From Zeimonas sp003577305 (GTDB lineage: Bacteria; Pseudomonadota; Gammaproteobacteria; Burkholderiales; Burkholderiaceae_E), in the NCBI GenBank assembly GCA_030263385.1, contig SZOX01000006.1, forward strand, positions 45,969 to 109,968: 64,000 nucleotides of DNA. The letters run 5' to 3'. Positions 53,324 through 62,384 of the stretch are shown here, in pieces. Under the pieces are notes generated by a model that saw only the letters and a program-made list of their open reading frames with translations, had not been told where the DNA came from and did no database searches. Both the position numbers and the translations under genes were made by a program. How positions within the stretch are numbered: the stretch's first letter is position 1; the number at the start of each line of letters is the position of its first letter.

Positions 53324-55686
53324 GCCTGCTTCGCTCCTCCGGCGATCGCCGGCGCGATCGCGGCACGCCCGGCCTCGACTTCGGCGCCGTGCCCACCGGC
53401 GCCTTCTTCGAGCCGGTCGGCCTCGGCGCGGCGCTGCTGTGCCTGGTAGAGGCGATAGTAGGCGCCCTCGCAGGCCATCAACTCGTCGTGCGGGCCGACC
53501 TCGACCACCTGGCCGCGATCGAGCACCACCAGCCGGTGCGCCTTGCGCAACGTGCTCAGCCGGTGCGCGATCGCGATCGTGGTGCGGCCCTGCACCAGGT
53601 TGTCGAGCGCCTTCTGGATCTCCTTCTCGGTGGCGGTGTCGACCGCCGAGGTCGCCTCGTCGAGGATCAGGATGCGTGGGTCGATCAGCAGGGCGCGTGC
53701 GATCGAGATGCGCTGGCGTTCGCCGCCGGACAGCGCCTGGCCGCGCTCTCCCACGAGCGAGTCGTAGCCGTGCGGCAGCCGCAGGATGAACTCGTGGGCG
53801 TGCGCAGCGCGCGCCGCGGCGACGATCTCCTCGCGGCTCGCACCGGGCTTGCCGTAGGCGATGTTCTCGGCGATCGTGCCGAAGAACAGGAACGGTTCCT
53901 GCAGCACCAGGCCGATGTGGCGCCGGTACTCCGCATTGGACAGCGAGCGGACGTCGACGCCGTCGACCAGGATGGACCCCTCGGAGACATCGTAGAAGCG
54001 GCAGATCAGGTTGACCAGCGTGCTCTTGCCCGAACCGCTGTGGCCGACCAGGCCGATCATCTCGCCCGGCGCGATCTCGAGGTCGATGCCGCGAATCACT
54101 GCGCGGTTGCCGTAGCGAAAGCCGATGTTGCGCAACTCGATGCGCCCGTCGACCCGTGGCAGGTGCACCGGTTGGGCCGGTTCGGGAACGCTGGAGACGT
54201 GATCGAGGATGTCGAAGATGCGCTTGGCGCCCGCCGCGGCTTTCTGCGTGTGCGAGACGATACGGCTCATCGAATCGAGCCGCGTGTAGAAGCGCCCGAT
54301 GTAGGCGAGGAAAGCGGTGAGCACGCCCACGGTGATGCTGCTGCGCGAGACCTGCCAGATGCCGAACGCCCACACCACCAGCAGGCCGACCTCGGTGGCC
54401 AGCGTCACCGACGGCGAGAACAGCGACCACACACGGTTCACGCGGTCGTTGACCGCGAGGTTGTGCTCGTTGGCAGCGCGAAAGCGCGCCGCCTCCCGGC
54501 TCTCCTGGGCGAACGCCTTGACCACCCGGATGCCGGGGATCGTGTCGGCGAGCACGTTGGTCACTTCCGACCAGATGCGATCGGCCTTCTCGAAGCCGTG
54601 GCGCAGACGGTCGCGCACCAGGTGGATCAGCCAGGCGATGAAAGGCAGCGGCAGCAGGGTCACGACCGCGAGCCACGGATCGATCGAAACCAGGATCGCC
54701 GCGGTCATCGCGATCATCAGCACGTCGGTGGCGAAGTCGAGCAGATGCAGCGACAGGAAGAGATTCAGGCGGTCGGTCTCGCTGCCGATGCGCGCCATCA
54801 GGTCGCCGGTGCGCTTGCCGCCGAAGTACTCGAGCGACAACCCGAGCAGGTGCTCGTAGGTGGCGGTGCGCAGGTCGGCGCCCAGCCGCTCGCTGACCAG
54901 CGCCAGGATGTAGGTGCGCGCCCAGCCGAGCACCCAGGCGAGCAGCGCCGCGCCCAGCAGCCCGCCGAGGTAGGCGGCCACCAGCGCCGGATCGATCGGC
55001 TTGCCGTTCTGGAACGGGATCAGCACGTCGTCCATCAGCGGCATCGTCATGTATGGCGGCACCAGCGTCGCGGCGGTGGAGGCAAGCGTGAGCAGGAATC
55101 CCGCCAGCAGCCGCCGCCGGTATGGATGGGCGAAGCGCCACAGCCGCAACAGCGTCCAGGTCGACGCGGCCTCCTCGCTCTCGCCCGCGGCTTCCGCCTC
55201 GGTCGCCCGCCGCATGCAGTGCGGGCACGGCGCGCCAGGGGCTGGAAGCAGCGCATGGCATTGCGGACAGGTCGCCACAGGCACTGCGTCGGCGGGTGCA
55301 CCGCGCACGCCGAGCCGCTCGAACCGGTCGACCAGCCGCTGCGCCGCCGCGTGCTGGCCGAGCGTGAAGCGCCAGCCGGCGATGCGCGCGTCGGCATCGC
55401 GCAGTTCGAGCGCGCCCACCCCGCCGTGGTCGGACAACTCGAGCGCTTGGCCGGGGTCGAGCGCCCAGCTGTGCCATGATTCTCCGCCGGCAGCCACGGC
55501 CAGCAGCCGTCGCGGCGTCAGCACCAGCAAGCCGGGCGCGAAGCGCAACCGCTCGTCGAGGTCGAGCTCGACCCAGGCCAGCGGCGCCTCCCCCGTTTCG
55601 AGTCGGTCCTCGACCTCGCCGTGCCACGGGGCTGGAAGCGATGCGTCGGGGGTCGGCGGCGTGGCTGCGACTGCTGTCATGGACAT
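53320..55686 (-). CDS. ABC exporter with PH-like region and zinc ribbon, cyanophycin-associated
   Basis: A 788-residue half-size exporter. Residues about 20-125 resemble a PH/GRAM-like domain. Cysteines 140, 143, 154 and 157 form a CxxC-N10-CxxC zinc ribbon (CPQC and CPHC). A six-helix type 1 membrane domain follows from about 185. The nucleotide-binding domain has Walker A GLVGHSGSGKSTLVNL, LSGGERQRISIARALL, Walker B ILILDEATSAVDTATE and a His switch IAIAHRLSTL. Such N-terminal additions are not usual for lipid or multidrug exporters. The gene is known from neighbourhoods of cyanophycin genes, but what it moves is not established. Start ATG at 55686 or 55680, the latter with a better AGGA spacing. 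Confidence 0.9.
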   Translation of the reverse strand: MSMTAVAATPPTPDASLPAPWHGEVEDRLETGEAPLAWVELDLDERLRFAPGLLVLTPRRLLAVAAGGESWHSWALDPGQALELSDHGGVGALELRDADARIAGWRFTLGQHAAAQRLVDRFERLGVRGAPADAVPVATCPQCHALLPAPGAPCPHCMRRATEAEAAGESEEAASTWTLLRLWRFAHPYRRRLLAGFLLTLASTAATLVPPYMTMPLMDDVLIPFQNGKPIDPALVAAYLGGLLGAALLAWVLGWARTYILALVSERLGADLRTATYEHLLGLSLEYFGGKRTGDLMARIGSETDRLNLFLSLHLLDFATDVLMIAMTAAILVSIDPWLAVVTLLPLPFIAWLIHLVRDRLRHGFEKADRIWSEVTNVLADTIPGIRVVKAFAQESREAARFRAANEHNLAVNDRVNRVWSLFSPSVTLATEVGLLVVWAFGIWQVSRSSITVGVLTAFLAYIGRFYTRLDSMSRIVSHTQKAAAGAKRIFDILDHVSSVPEPAQPVHLPRVDGRIELRNIGFRYGNRAVIRGIDLEIAPGEMIGLVGHSGSGKSTLVNLICRFYDVSEGSILVDGVDVRSLSNAEYRRHIGLVLQEPFLFFGTIAENIAYGKPGASREEIVAAARAAHAHEFILRLPHGYDSLVGERGQALSGGERQRISIARALLIDPRILILDEATSAVDTATEKEIQKALDNLVQGRTTIAIAHRLSTLRKAHRLVVLDRGQVVEVGPHDELMACEGAYYRLYQAQQRRAEADRLEEGAGGHGAEVEAGRAAIAPAIAGGAKQA

Positions 55687-55831
55687 CCTGCCGCGGCGCG
55701 CGACCGCGGGCCGGCAAGCTTACCGCATCCCGCAACGATGTCCGTGGGCGGCGGCGGACGGCGGCAGCGGTCCGGCGTCAACCGATGCCGGCCTGCCGCG
55801 TTCACAAGCGAGACAACTCCCGGAACCTTAC

Positions 55832-58042
55832 ATGGCCGCATCGAGCCCGCAGCGATCCGCCGCTCCCCGGAAGCACATCGAAATCCTCGACTACCGGTTC
55901 ATCCGCGGTCCCGGACGCTGGACCTACCGTCCGGTGCTCGAGGCGGTGGTGGACATCGGCGCGCTGGAAGACTTCCCGTCGAACCTGATCCCGGGGTTTC
56001 CCGAGCGGCTGCTCTCCTGGCTGCCGTCGCTGATCGAGCATCACTGCAGCTACGGCGAGCGCGGCGGCTTCGTCCGGCGGCTGCACGAAGGCACCTGGCC
56101 GGCACACATCCTCGAGCACGTCGCCCTCGAACTGCAAAGCCTTGCCGGCATGCCCGGCGGCTTCGGACGGGCGCGCGAAACCCCCAGGCGCGGCGTCTAC
56201 CGGGTAGTGATCCGGGCCTTCCAGGAAGAAGTGGCGCTGGCGGCGCTGCACGCCGCCCGCGACCTGGTCATGGCAGCGATCGAAGACCGGCCTTACGACG
56301 TCGCAGGCACGGTCGAGGAACTGCACGCGCTGTCCGACGAGCATTACCTCGGCCCGAGCACACTGTCGATCGTCGACGCCGCCGACGAGCGCTCGATCCC
56401 GGCGATCAGGCTGAACGACGGCAACCTGGTGCAGCTCGGCTACGGCGCGCGCCAGCATCGCATCTGGACGGCCGAATCCGATCGCACCAGCGCAATTGCC
56501 GAAGGCATCTCGCGCGACAAGGACCTCAGCAAGCAGTTGCTGCAGGCCTGTGGAGTGCCGGTGCCCGAAGGCCGCCTGGTCACCAGTGCCGACGACGCCT
56601 GGGAGGCCGCCTGCGAGATCGGCGTGCCGGTGGTGGTGAAGCCCTACGACGGCAATCACGGCCGCGGCGTGTTCACCAACGTGATCACCCGCGAGGAGGT
56701 CGCGGCGGCCTGGGCGGTGGCCATGGAAGAAGGCAGCGGCGTCATCGTCGAGCGCTTCGTCAAGGGCAAGGAACACCGGTTGCTGGTGGTGGGCGGCCGG
56801 CTGGTTGCGGCTGCGCGCGGCGAGCCCGCCTTCGTCGTCGGCGACGGCCGCTCCAGCGTCACCGAACTCATCGACCTGCAGCTGAACTGCGACCCGAGGC
56901 GGGGCACCACGGAAGACTGCCCGCTCAACTTCGTGCGCATCGATTCGTCGGCGCGCATGGAGCTCGCGCGGCAGGGCTATGACGCCGAGTCGATCCCGCC
57001 GGCCGGCGAGCAGCTGCTCGTCCAGCGCAACGGCAACGTCTCGATCGACGTCACCAGCCAGGTGCACCCCAGCGTCGCCCACGCGGTGGCGGTCGCGGCC
57101 GACGTGGTCGGCCTGGACATCGCCGGCATCGACCTGGTGGTCGAGGATATCTCCCGGTCGCTGTACGAGCAGCGCGGCGCGATCGTCGAAGTCAACGCCG
57201 GCCCCGGCCTGCTGATGCACCTGAAGCCGGCCGCCGGCACGCCCCAACCGGTGGGCGCGGCGATCGTGAACAGCCTGTTCCCGGAGGGCGACTCGGGCCG
57301 CATCCCGATCGTCGGCATCGCCGGCACGCGCAGCGGCACCGCGATCGCCCGGCTGGTCGCCGAATTCCTTCGGCTGGCCGGCCAGCGCGCCGGCCTCGCC
57401 TGCGGCGAAGGACTCTTCGTCGGCGGGCGCCGGCTCGCCAGCGGCGACTGCGCCCGCCGGGAACCTGCGCACCGACTGCTGATGAACCGGTACGTCGAGG
57501 CGGCGGTGATCGAGAACGACGGCCTGACGATCGTCTCCGAAGGCCTTGCCTACGACCGTTGCCAGGTCGGCGTGGTCACCGGCATCGACCCGAACGCGAC
57601 GATCCCGCAGTTCGACATCGCCGGCGCCGAACAGATGTACACGCTGCTGCGCACCCAGGTCGACGTCGTGCTGCCCGAAGGCGTGGCGGTGCTCGACGCG
57701 GCCGACCCGCTGGTCGCGAAGATGGCTACGCTGTGCGACGGCGAGGTCGTGTTCTACGAGGCCGGCGCCGGCGGCCAGGTGGTCGAGGCGCACCTCGCCG
57801 CCGGGCGGCGGGCCGTGGTCGTTCGCGGCGGACGCATCGTTCTGGCCACCGGCGAGCGCGGCCTTCCGGTGGCCGAACTCTCGCGCCTGGCCGTCGGCGA
57901 AACCACGGGGCATCGCCTCGATGACCTGCTCGCCGCGATCGCAGCCGCCTGGGCGCTCGACATCAATCCCGACCTGATCCGCACCGGCGTCGAGACGCTC
58001 TGCGCGGTGCACTCCGAAGCGAACGAAACCGTCGTTGCCTGA
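55832..58042 (+). CDS. cphA': Cyanophycin synthetase-like protein CphA' with degenerate Mur-ligase site
   Basis: A 736-residue paralog of cyanophycin synthetase. The N-terminal domain (ILDYRFIRGPGRWTYRPVLEAVVDIG) and the ATP-grasp domain (SKQLLQACGVPVPEGRL, VVVKPYDGNHGRGVFTNV, VEVNAGPGLLMHLKPA) look intact. In the Mur-ligase part the P-loop, GTNGKTT in normal CphA, reads GTRSGTA at residues 498-504: the lysine is replaced by Gly502, and the domain is shortened. Only the ATP-grasp reaction can therefore be expected. This recalls cyanobacterial CphA2, which joins beta-Asp-Arg dipeptides using one active site; whether CphA' does so is inference. cphA follows after 36 bases. Confidence 0.88.
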   Translation: MAASSPQRSAAPRKHIEILDYRFIRGPGRWTYRPVLEAVVDIGALEDFPSNLIPGFPERLLSWLPSLIEHHCSYGERGGFVRRLHEGTWPAHILEHVALELQSLAGMPGGFGRARETPRRGVYRVVIRAFQEEVALAALHAARDLVMAAIEDRPYDVAGTVEELHALSDEHYLGPSTLSIVDAADERSIPAIRLNDGNLVQLGYGARQHRIWTAESDRTSAIAEGISRDKDLSKQLLQACGVPVPEGRLVTSADDAWEAACEIGVPVVVKPYDGNHGRGVFTNVITREEVAAAWAVAMEEGSGVIVERFVKGKEHRLLVVGGRLVAAARGEPAFVVGDGRSSVTELIDLQLNCDPRRGTTEDCPLNFVRIDSSARMELARQGYDAESIPPAGEQLLVQRNGNVSIDVTSQVHPSVAHAVAVAADVVGLDIAGIDLVVEDISRSLYEQRGAIVEVNAGPGLLMHLKPAAGTPQPVGAAIVNSLFPEGDSGRIPIVGIAGTRSGTAIARLVAEFLRLAGQRAGLACGEGLFVGGRRLASGDCARREPAHRLLMNRYVEAAVIENDGLTIVSEGLAYDRCQVGVVTGIDPNATIPQFDIAGAEQMYTLLRTQVDVVLPEGVAVLDAADPLVAKMATLCDGEVVFYEAGAGGQVVEAHLAAGRRAVVVRGGRIVLATGERGLPVAELSRLAVGETTGHRLDDLLAAIAAAWALDINPDLIRTGVETLCAVHSEANETVVA

Positions 58043-58078
58043 TCGCGCGCCGCCAGGCGCCCAACCGGCCAGCCCGTC

Positions 58079-60676
58079 ATGAACATCTCACGCATCCGCG
58101 CGCTGCGCGGTCCGAATCTCTGGTCGAAGCGCACCGCGATCGAAGCGATCGTCACCTGTGACGAGGCCGAACGCTGCATCGACCTGCTGCCCGCCTTCGA
58201 GGCGCGGCTGCGAGCGCGCTTTCCCGAAATCGGCCCGCTGCAGCCGCTCGGCCAGTGCCGGGGCGGGTCGGTCGCCCACGTGCTCGCCGCCGCGGCGCTG
58301 GCGCTGCAGGCGCAGGCGGGTTGTCCGGTGAGCTTCTCGCGGACCACGCAGACCACCGAGTCCGGCGTCTATCAGGTGGTGGTCGAATACACCGAGGAAG
58401 CGGTGGGCCGATTCGCTCTCGAACTGGCCGAGGCATTGTGCCGCTCGGCGCTCGACGACACCGGCTTCGATCTCGCCGATGCGCTGGCACGGCTGCGCGA
58501 GATGGACGAAGATCTGCGGCTGGGTCCGAGCACCGGCGCGATCGTCCAGGCTGCGGTGGCCCGCGGCATTCCCTACCGCCGCCTCACCGATGGCAGCCTG
58601 GTGCAGTTCGGATGGGGCTGCCGGCAGCGCCGCATCCAGGCCGCCGAAATCGACGCCACCAGCGCGGTGGCCGAGCAGATCGCGCAGGACAAGGAACTCA
58701 CCAAGCAGCTGCTGGCGGCGGTCGGCGTTCCGGTGCCCGTGGGCCGTGCAGTCGGCAACCTCGCCCAGGCGATCGCCGCGTTCGAGGCGCTGGGCAGCCC
58801 GGTCGTCGTCAAACCGCGCGACGGCAACCAGGGCAAGGGCGTGTCGGTGAAGGTCGAGACGCGTGAGCATCTCGAAGCCGCCTGGGCGGCGGCCAACGAG
58901 ATCAGCTCCGACATCCTGGTCGAGCGTTTCATTCCGGGACACGACTTTCGCGTACTGGTGGTCGGCGGGCAACTGGTGGCGGCAGCGCGGCGCGATCCTG
59001 CCCACGTGATCGGCGACGGCGTGCACACGGTGCGCGAACTCGTCGACGAGGTGAACCTCGACCCGCGCCGCGGCGAGGGCCACGCGACCCCGCTCACCCG
59101 CATCCGGGTCGACGAAGTCGCGCTCGTCCAGCTCGCCAAGCAGGGCTACGATGCGGAATCGATCCCGCCACGCGGCGCGCGCGTGCTGCTGCGGCACAAC
59201 GCGAACCTGAGCACCGGCGGCACCGCCACCGACGTCACCGATGACGTCCACCCCGAACTCGCGGCGCGCGCGATCGAGGCTGCGCAGACGATCGGGCTCG
59301 ACATCTGCGGAGTCGACGTCGTCTGCGAGAACATCGGGCGCCCGCTCGAGGAACAGGGCGGCGGCATCGTCGAGGTCAACGCGGCGCCGGGCCTGCGCAT
59401 GCACCTGGCGCCCTCGTACGGCAAGGGACGCCCGGTGGGCGAGGCGGTCGTCGGCACGTTGTTCGCCGAGGGCGACGACGGGCGCATTCCGGTGGTTGCG
59501 GTCACCGGCACCAACGGCAAGACCACCACGGTGCGGCTCATCGCGCACCTGCTGGCAGGAACCGGCGCGCGCGTCGGCATGACCAACACCGACGGCGTCT
59601 ACGTCAACGGCCAGTGCATCGACACCGGCGACTGCAGCGGGCCGCGCAGCGCGCGCAACGTGCTGATGCATCCGCACGTCGACGCCGCCGTCTTCGAGAC
59701 TGCACGCGGCGGCATGCTGCGCGAGGGCCTGGGCTTCGACCGATGCAAGGTGGCCGTGGTCACCAATATCGGTGTCGGCGATCACCTGGGCCTGAACTTC
59801 ATCACCACGGTCGAAGACCTGGCGGTGCTCAAGCGCGTCATCGTGCAGAACGTGGCGCCCGACGGCATGGCGGTGCTCAACGCCGCCGACCCGATGGTCG
59901 CGACGATGGCCGGCTCGTGCCCGGGGTCGGTCACTTTCTTCGCGGCCGACCCGCAGTTGCCGCCGATGGCCACGCACCGCGCCAAGGGGCATCGCGTGGT
60001 CTACGTCGACGGCGATGCGATCGTCGCCGCGCAGGGCGATTCGGAGCAGCGCATCGCGCTGGCCGACGTCGCGATCACGCGGCGCGGCACGATCGGCTTC
60101 CAGGTGGAGAACGCAATGGCCGCGGTGGGTGCGGCCTGGGCGCTCGGCCTCGACTGGCACGCGGTGCGCGCAGGCATGCGCAGCTTCGTGAGCGACGCGC
60201 GCACCGTGCCCGGGCGCTTCAACATCTTCGACCACCGCGGCGCCACCGTCATCGCGGACTACGGCCACAACCCCGATGCGATCGCCGCGCTCACGCGTGC
60301 GGTCGAGGCAATGCCGGCGAACCGGCGCTTCGTGGTGATCAGCGGCGCCGGCGACCGGCGCGACGAGGACATTCGCCGCCAGACCGAGATCCTCGGCGCG
60401 GCCTTCGACGAGGTGATTCTCTACGAAGACCAGTGCCAGCGCGGCCGCGGCGACGGCGAAGTCGTGGCGCTGCTGCGCCAGGGGCTGGCCGGCGCAACGC
60501 GCGCCGCGCGCGTGCAGGAGATCCACGGCGAATTCGCCGCGATCGACGCGGCACTCGACCAGCTCGTTCCCGGCGACCTGTGCCTGATCCTGATCGACCA
60601 GGTCGACGAGGCGCTGGCGCACATCGCGAGCCGGATCGCGCTGGCGCGCGCCGCCGCGGTGCCGCTGGCGGCCTGA
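58079..60676 (+). CDS. cphA: Cyanophycin synthetase CphA
   Basis: An 865-residue enzyme that builds cyanophycin, a poly-aspartate chain with arginine side chains, as a nitrogen and carbon store. It has an N-terminal domain (IRALRGPNLWSKRTAIEAIV), an ATP-grasp domain adding Asp (SKQLL-type TKQLLAAVGVPVPVGRA, VVVKPRDGNQGKGVSVKV, VEVNAAPGLRMHLAPS), and a Mur-ligase domain adding Arg with an intact P-loop GTNGKTT at 477-483 and the later NIGVGDHLGL and YGHNPDAIAAL motifs. Length and motifs match active bacterial CphA. No cyanophycinase or isoaspartyl dipeptidase gene is in the window. Confidence 0.96.
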   Translation: MNISRIRALRGPNLWSKRTAIEAIVTCDEAERCIDLLPAFEARLRARFPEIGPLQPLGQCRGGSVAHVLAAAALALQAQAGCPVSFSRTTQTTESGVYQVVVEYTEEAVGRFALELAEALCRSALDDTGFDLADALARLREMDEDLRLGPSTGAIVQAAVARGIPYRRLTDGSLVQFGWGCRQRRIQAAEIDATSAVAEQIAQDKELTKQLLAAVGVPVPVGRAVGNLAQAIAAFEALGSPVVVKPRDGNQGKGVSVKVETREHLEAAWAAANEISSDILVERFIPGHDFRVLVVGGQLVAAARRDPAHVIGDGVHTVRELVDEVNLDPRRGEGHATPLTRIRVDEVALVQLAKQGYDAESIPPRGARVLLRHNANLSTGGTATDVTDDVHPELAARAIEAAQTIGLDICGVDVVCENIGRPLEEQGGGIVEVNAAPGLRMHLAPSYGKGRPVGEAVVGTLFAEGDDGRIPVVAVTGTNGKTTTVRLIAHLLAGTGARVGMTNTDGVYVNGQCIDTGDCSGPRSARNVLMHPHVDAAVFETARGGMLREGLGFDRCKVAVVTNIGVGDHLGLNFITTVEDLAVLKRVIVQNVAPDGMAVLNAADPMVATMAGSCPGSVTFFAADPQLPPMATHRAKGHRVVYVDGDAIVAAQGDSEQRIALADVAITRRGTIGFQVENAMAAVGAAWALGLDWHAVRAGMRSFVSDARTVPGRFNIFDHRGATVIADYGHNPDAIAALTRAVEAMPANRRFVVISGAGDRRDEDIRRQTEILGAAFDEVILYEDQCQRGRGDGEVVALLRQGLAGATRAARVQEIHGEFAAIDAALDQLVPGDLCLILIDQVDEALAHIASRIALARAAAVPLAA

Positions 60677-60704
60677 GCGCGCGCGCCCGGCCGCCCGCGC
60701 CGGC

Positions 60705-62384
60705 TCACGCCCTGGGCGTCGCGCGCGCGACGATTGCCGCGCAATCCACGCCGCGCGGCAGCGCACCGTAGTTGTGGTGGCCGCTTGCGGCCAGCCGCGA
60801 CGCGCAGAATGCGTCGGCCACCGCCGCCGGCGCGTGCTGCACCAGCAGTGCCGCCTGCAGAGCGAGCGCCATCCGGTCGACCACGTCGCGCGCACGGTAT
60901 TCCAGCTCGGCCAGGTCGCCGAACTCCTTGTGCAACGCCGCCACGTAGCGATCGAGCGTGGCGTTGGCGCCGCGCGCCTTCGCCAGCTCGGCGAAGAAGG
61001 CGCCGACCACCGCCGGCGTCTTCTGCATGGCGCGCAGAACGTCGAGGCACTGCACGTTGCCGCTGCCTTCCCAGATCGCATTGACCGGCGATTCGCGGAA
61101 CAGCCGGGGGAACGGACTGTCCTCCATCACGCCGCTGCCGCCGATGCACTCCATCGACTCGTAGGCATGACCGGGCGTGCGCTTGCAGATCCAGTACTTG
61201 CCCACTGCGGTGCACAGGCGCACCAGCAGGTCTTCGTGTTCGTCGGCGCGGTGGTCGAGCGCGCGCGCCACGCGCATCGTGAGCGCGACCGAACCTTCGT
61301 TTTCGAGCACCAGGTCGGCCAGCACGTTGCGCATCAGCGGCTGCTCGACGAGCACCTTGCCGAAGGCCGAGCGCAGCGAGCAGTGGTGCAGCGCCTGCGC
61401 GACGGCCGCACGCTGGCCGGAGGACGAGCCGACCATGCAGTCGAATCGCGTCATCGCCACCATCTCGATGATCGTGCGCACGCCGCGCCCCTCCTCGCCC
61501 ACCATCCACGCCAGCGCCCCGCGCAGCTCGATCTCGCTCGACGCGTTCGAGACGTTGCCCATCTTGCGTTTCAGGCGCAGCACCTGCATCGCGTTCTTCG
61601 TGCGGTCCGGCCGCCAGCGCGGCATCAGGAAGCACGACAGCCCGCCCGGCGCCTGCGCGAGCACGAGGAACGCATCGCACATCGGCGCCGACACGAAGTA
61701 CTTGTGGCCGACCAGTTCGTACGGCTGGCCCGTCCCGCCCGCTCCGAGCGGATACGCGCGCGTGGTGTTCGCGCGCACGTCGGAGCCGCCCTGTTTCTCG
61801 GTCATCGCCATGCCGATCGTCAGGCCCCGCTTGTCGGCGTCGGGCACGTTGCGCGGATCGTAGACGCGCGCGGTGATTCCCGGCTCCCACAGCGCCGCCA
61901 GCTGCGGCGTGGTGCGCAGCGACGGCACCGCCGCGAAAGTCATCGTGACCGGGCACTGATGGCCCGCCTCGACCTGCGAGTGCATGTAGACGCGCGCGGC
62001 ACGCGCCACGTGCGCGCCCGGCCCCGGGTCGGACCACGGCGAAGCGTGCAGCCCGTGCTCGATCGAGGTCTTCATCAGCGTGTGGTACGCGGGGTGAAAG
62101 CGCACCAGGTCGACGCGGTTGCCGAAGCGGTCGTGCGTGTCGAGCTCCGGCGGATTGCGGTTGGCGAGCACACCGAGCTCGAGGTAGTCGGCCGCGCCGA
62201 GCATCGCGCCGAAAGCGGCGAGATCGTCGTGCGCCCAGGCCGCACCCTCGCGTCGCACCGCCTCCTGCAGCGCCGCGTCCTGCAGGTAGAGGTTGTAGTC
62301 GACGAGGTCGCGCGCGACGTTGACGACTTCGTGGGTCTCGGCCAGGTACAGCGAGTCCTTGCGAAGCGATTCGGGGGCGTTCAT
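60705..62384 (-). CDS. AidB-type acyl-CoA dehydrogenase family protein
   Basis: A 559-residue flavoprotein-type acyl-CoA dehydrogenase of the AidB branch. TIGMAMTEKQGGSDVRANTT, the YFVSAPMCDAFLVLAQ segment, GGSGVMEDSPFPRLFRESPV and NAIWEGSGNVQCLDVLRAM are AidB-like, the last close to the E. coli form. AidB is part of the adaptive response to alkylation in E. coli, where it binds DNA and FAD; other members are probably catabolic isovaleryl-type enzymes. The start overlaps the stop of the PaaX-type regulator (ATGA). No ada or alk genes are near, so a role in alkylation response is not supported by context. Confidence 0.85.
   Translation of the reverse strand: MNAPESLRKDSLYLAETHEVVNVARDLVDYNLYLQDAALQEAVRREGAAWAHDDLAAFGAMLGAADYLELGVLANRNPPELDTHDRFGNRVDLVRFHPAYHTLMKTSIEHGLHASPWSDPGPGAHVARAARVYMHSQVEAGHQCPVTMTFAAVPSLRTTPQLAALWEPGITARVYDPRNVPDADKRGLTIGMAMTEKQGGSDVRANTTRAYPLGAGGTGQPYELVGHKYFVSAPMCDAFLVLAQAPGGLSCFLMPRWRPDRTKNAMQVLRLKRKMGNVSNASSEIELRGALAWMVGEEGRGVRTIIEMVAMTRFDCMVGSSSGQRAAVAQALHHCSLRSAFGKVLVEQPLMRNVLADLVLENEGSVALTMRVARALDHRADEHEDLLVRLCTAVGKYWICKRTPGHAYESMECIGGSGVMEDSPFPRLFRESPVNAIWEGSGNVQCLDVLRAMQKTPAVVGAFFAELAKARGANATLDRYVAALHKEFGDLAELEYRARDVVDRMALALQAALLVQHAPAAVADAFCASRLAASGHHNYGALPRGVDCAAIVARATPRA

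Noticed and set aside
53272..55479. Plus-strand frame of 735 codons opposite the ABC transporter
   Set aside because: Antisense shadow of the ABC gene with no domain signature.
58088..61081. Minus-strand open frame of 997 codons opposite cphA
   Set aside because: Low-complexity Arg/Ala/Asp translation; cphA on the other strand is certain.
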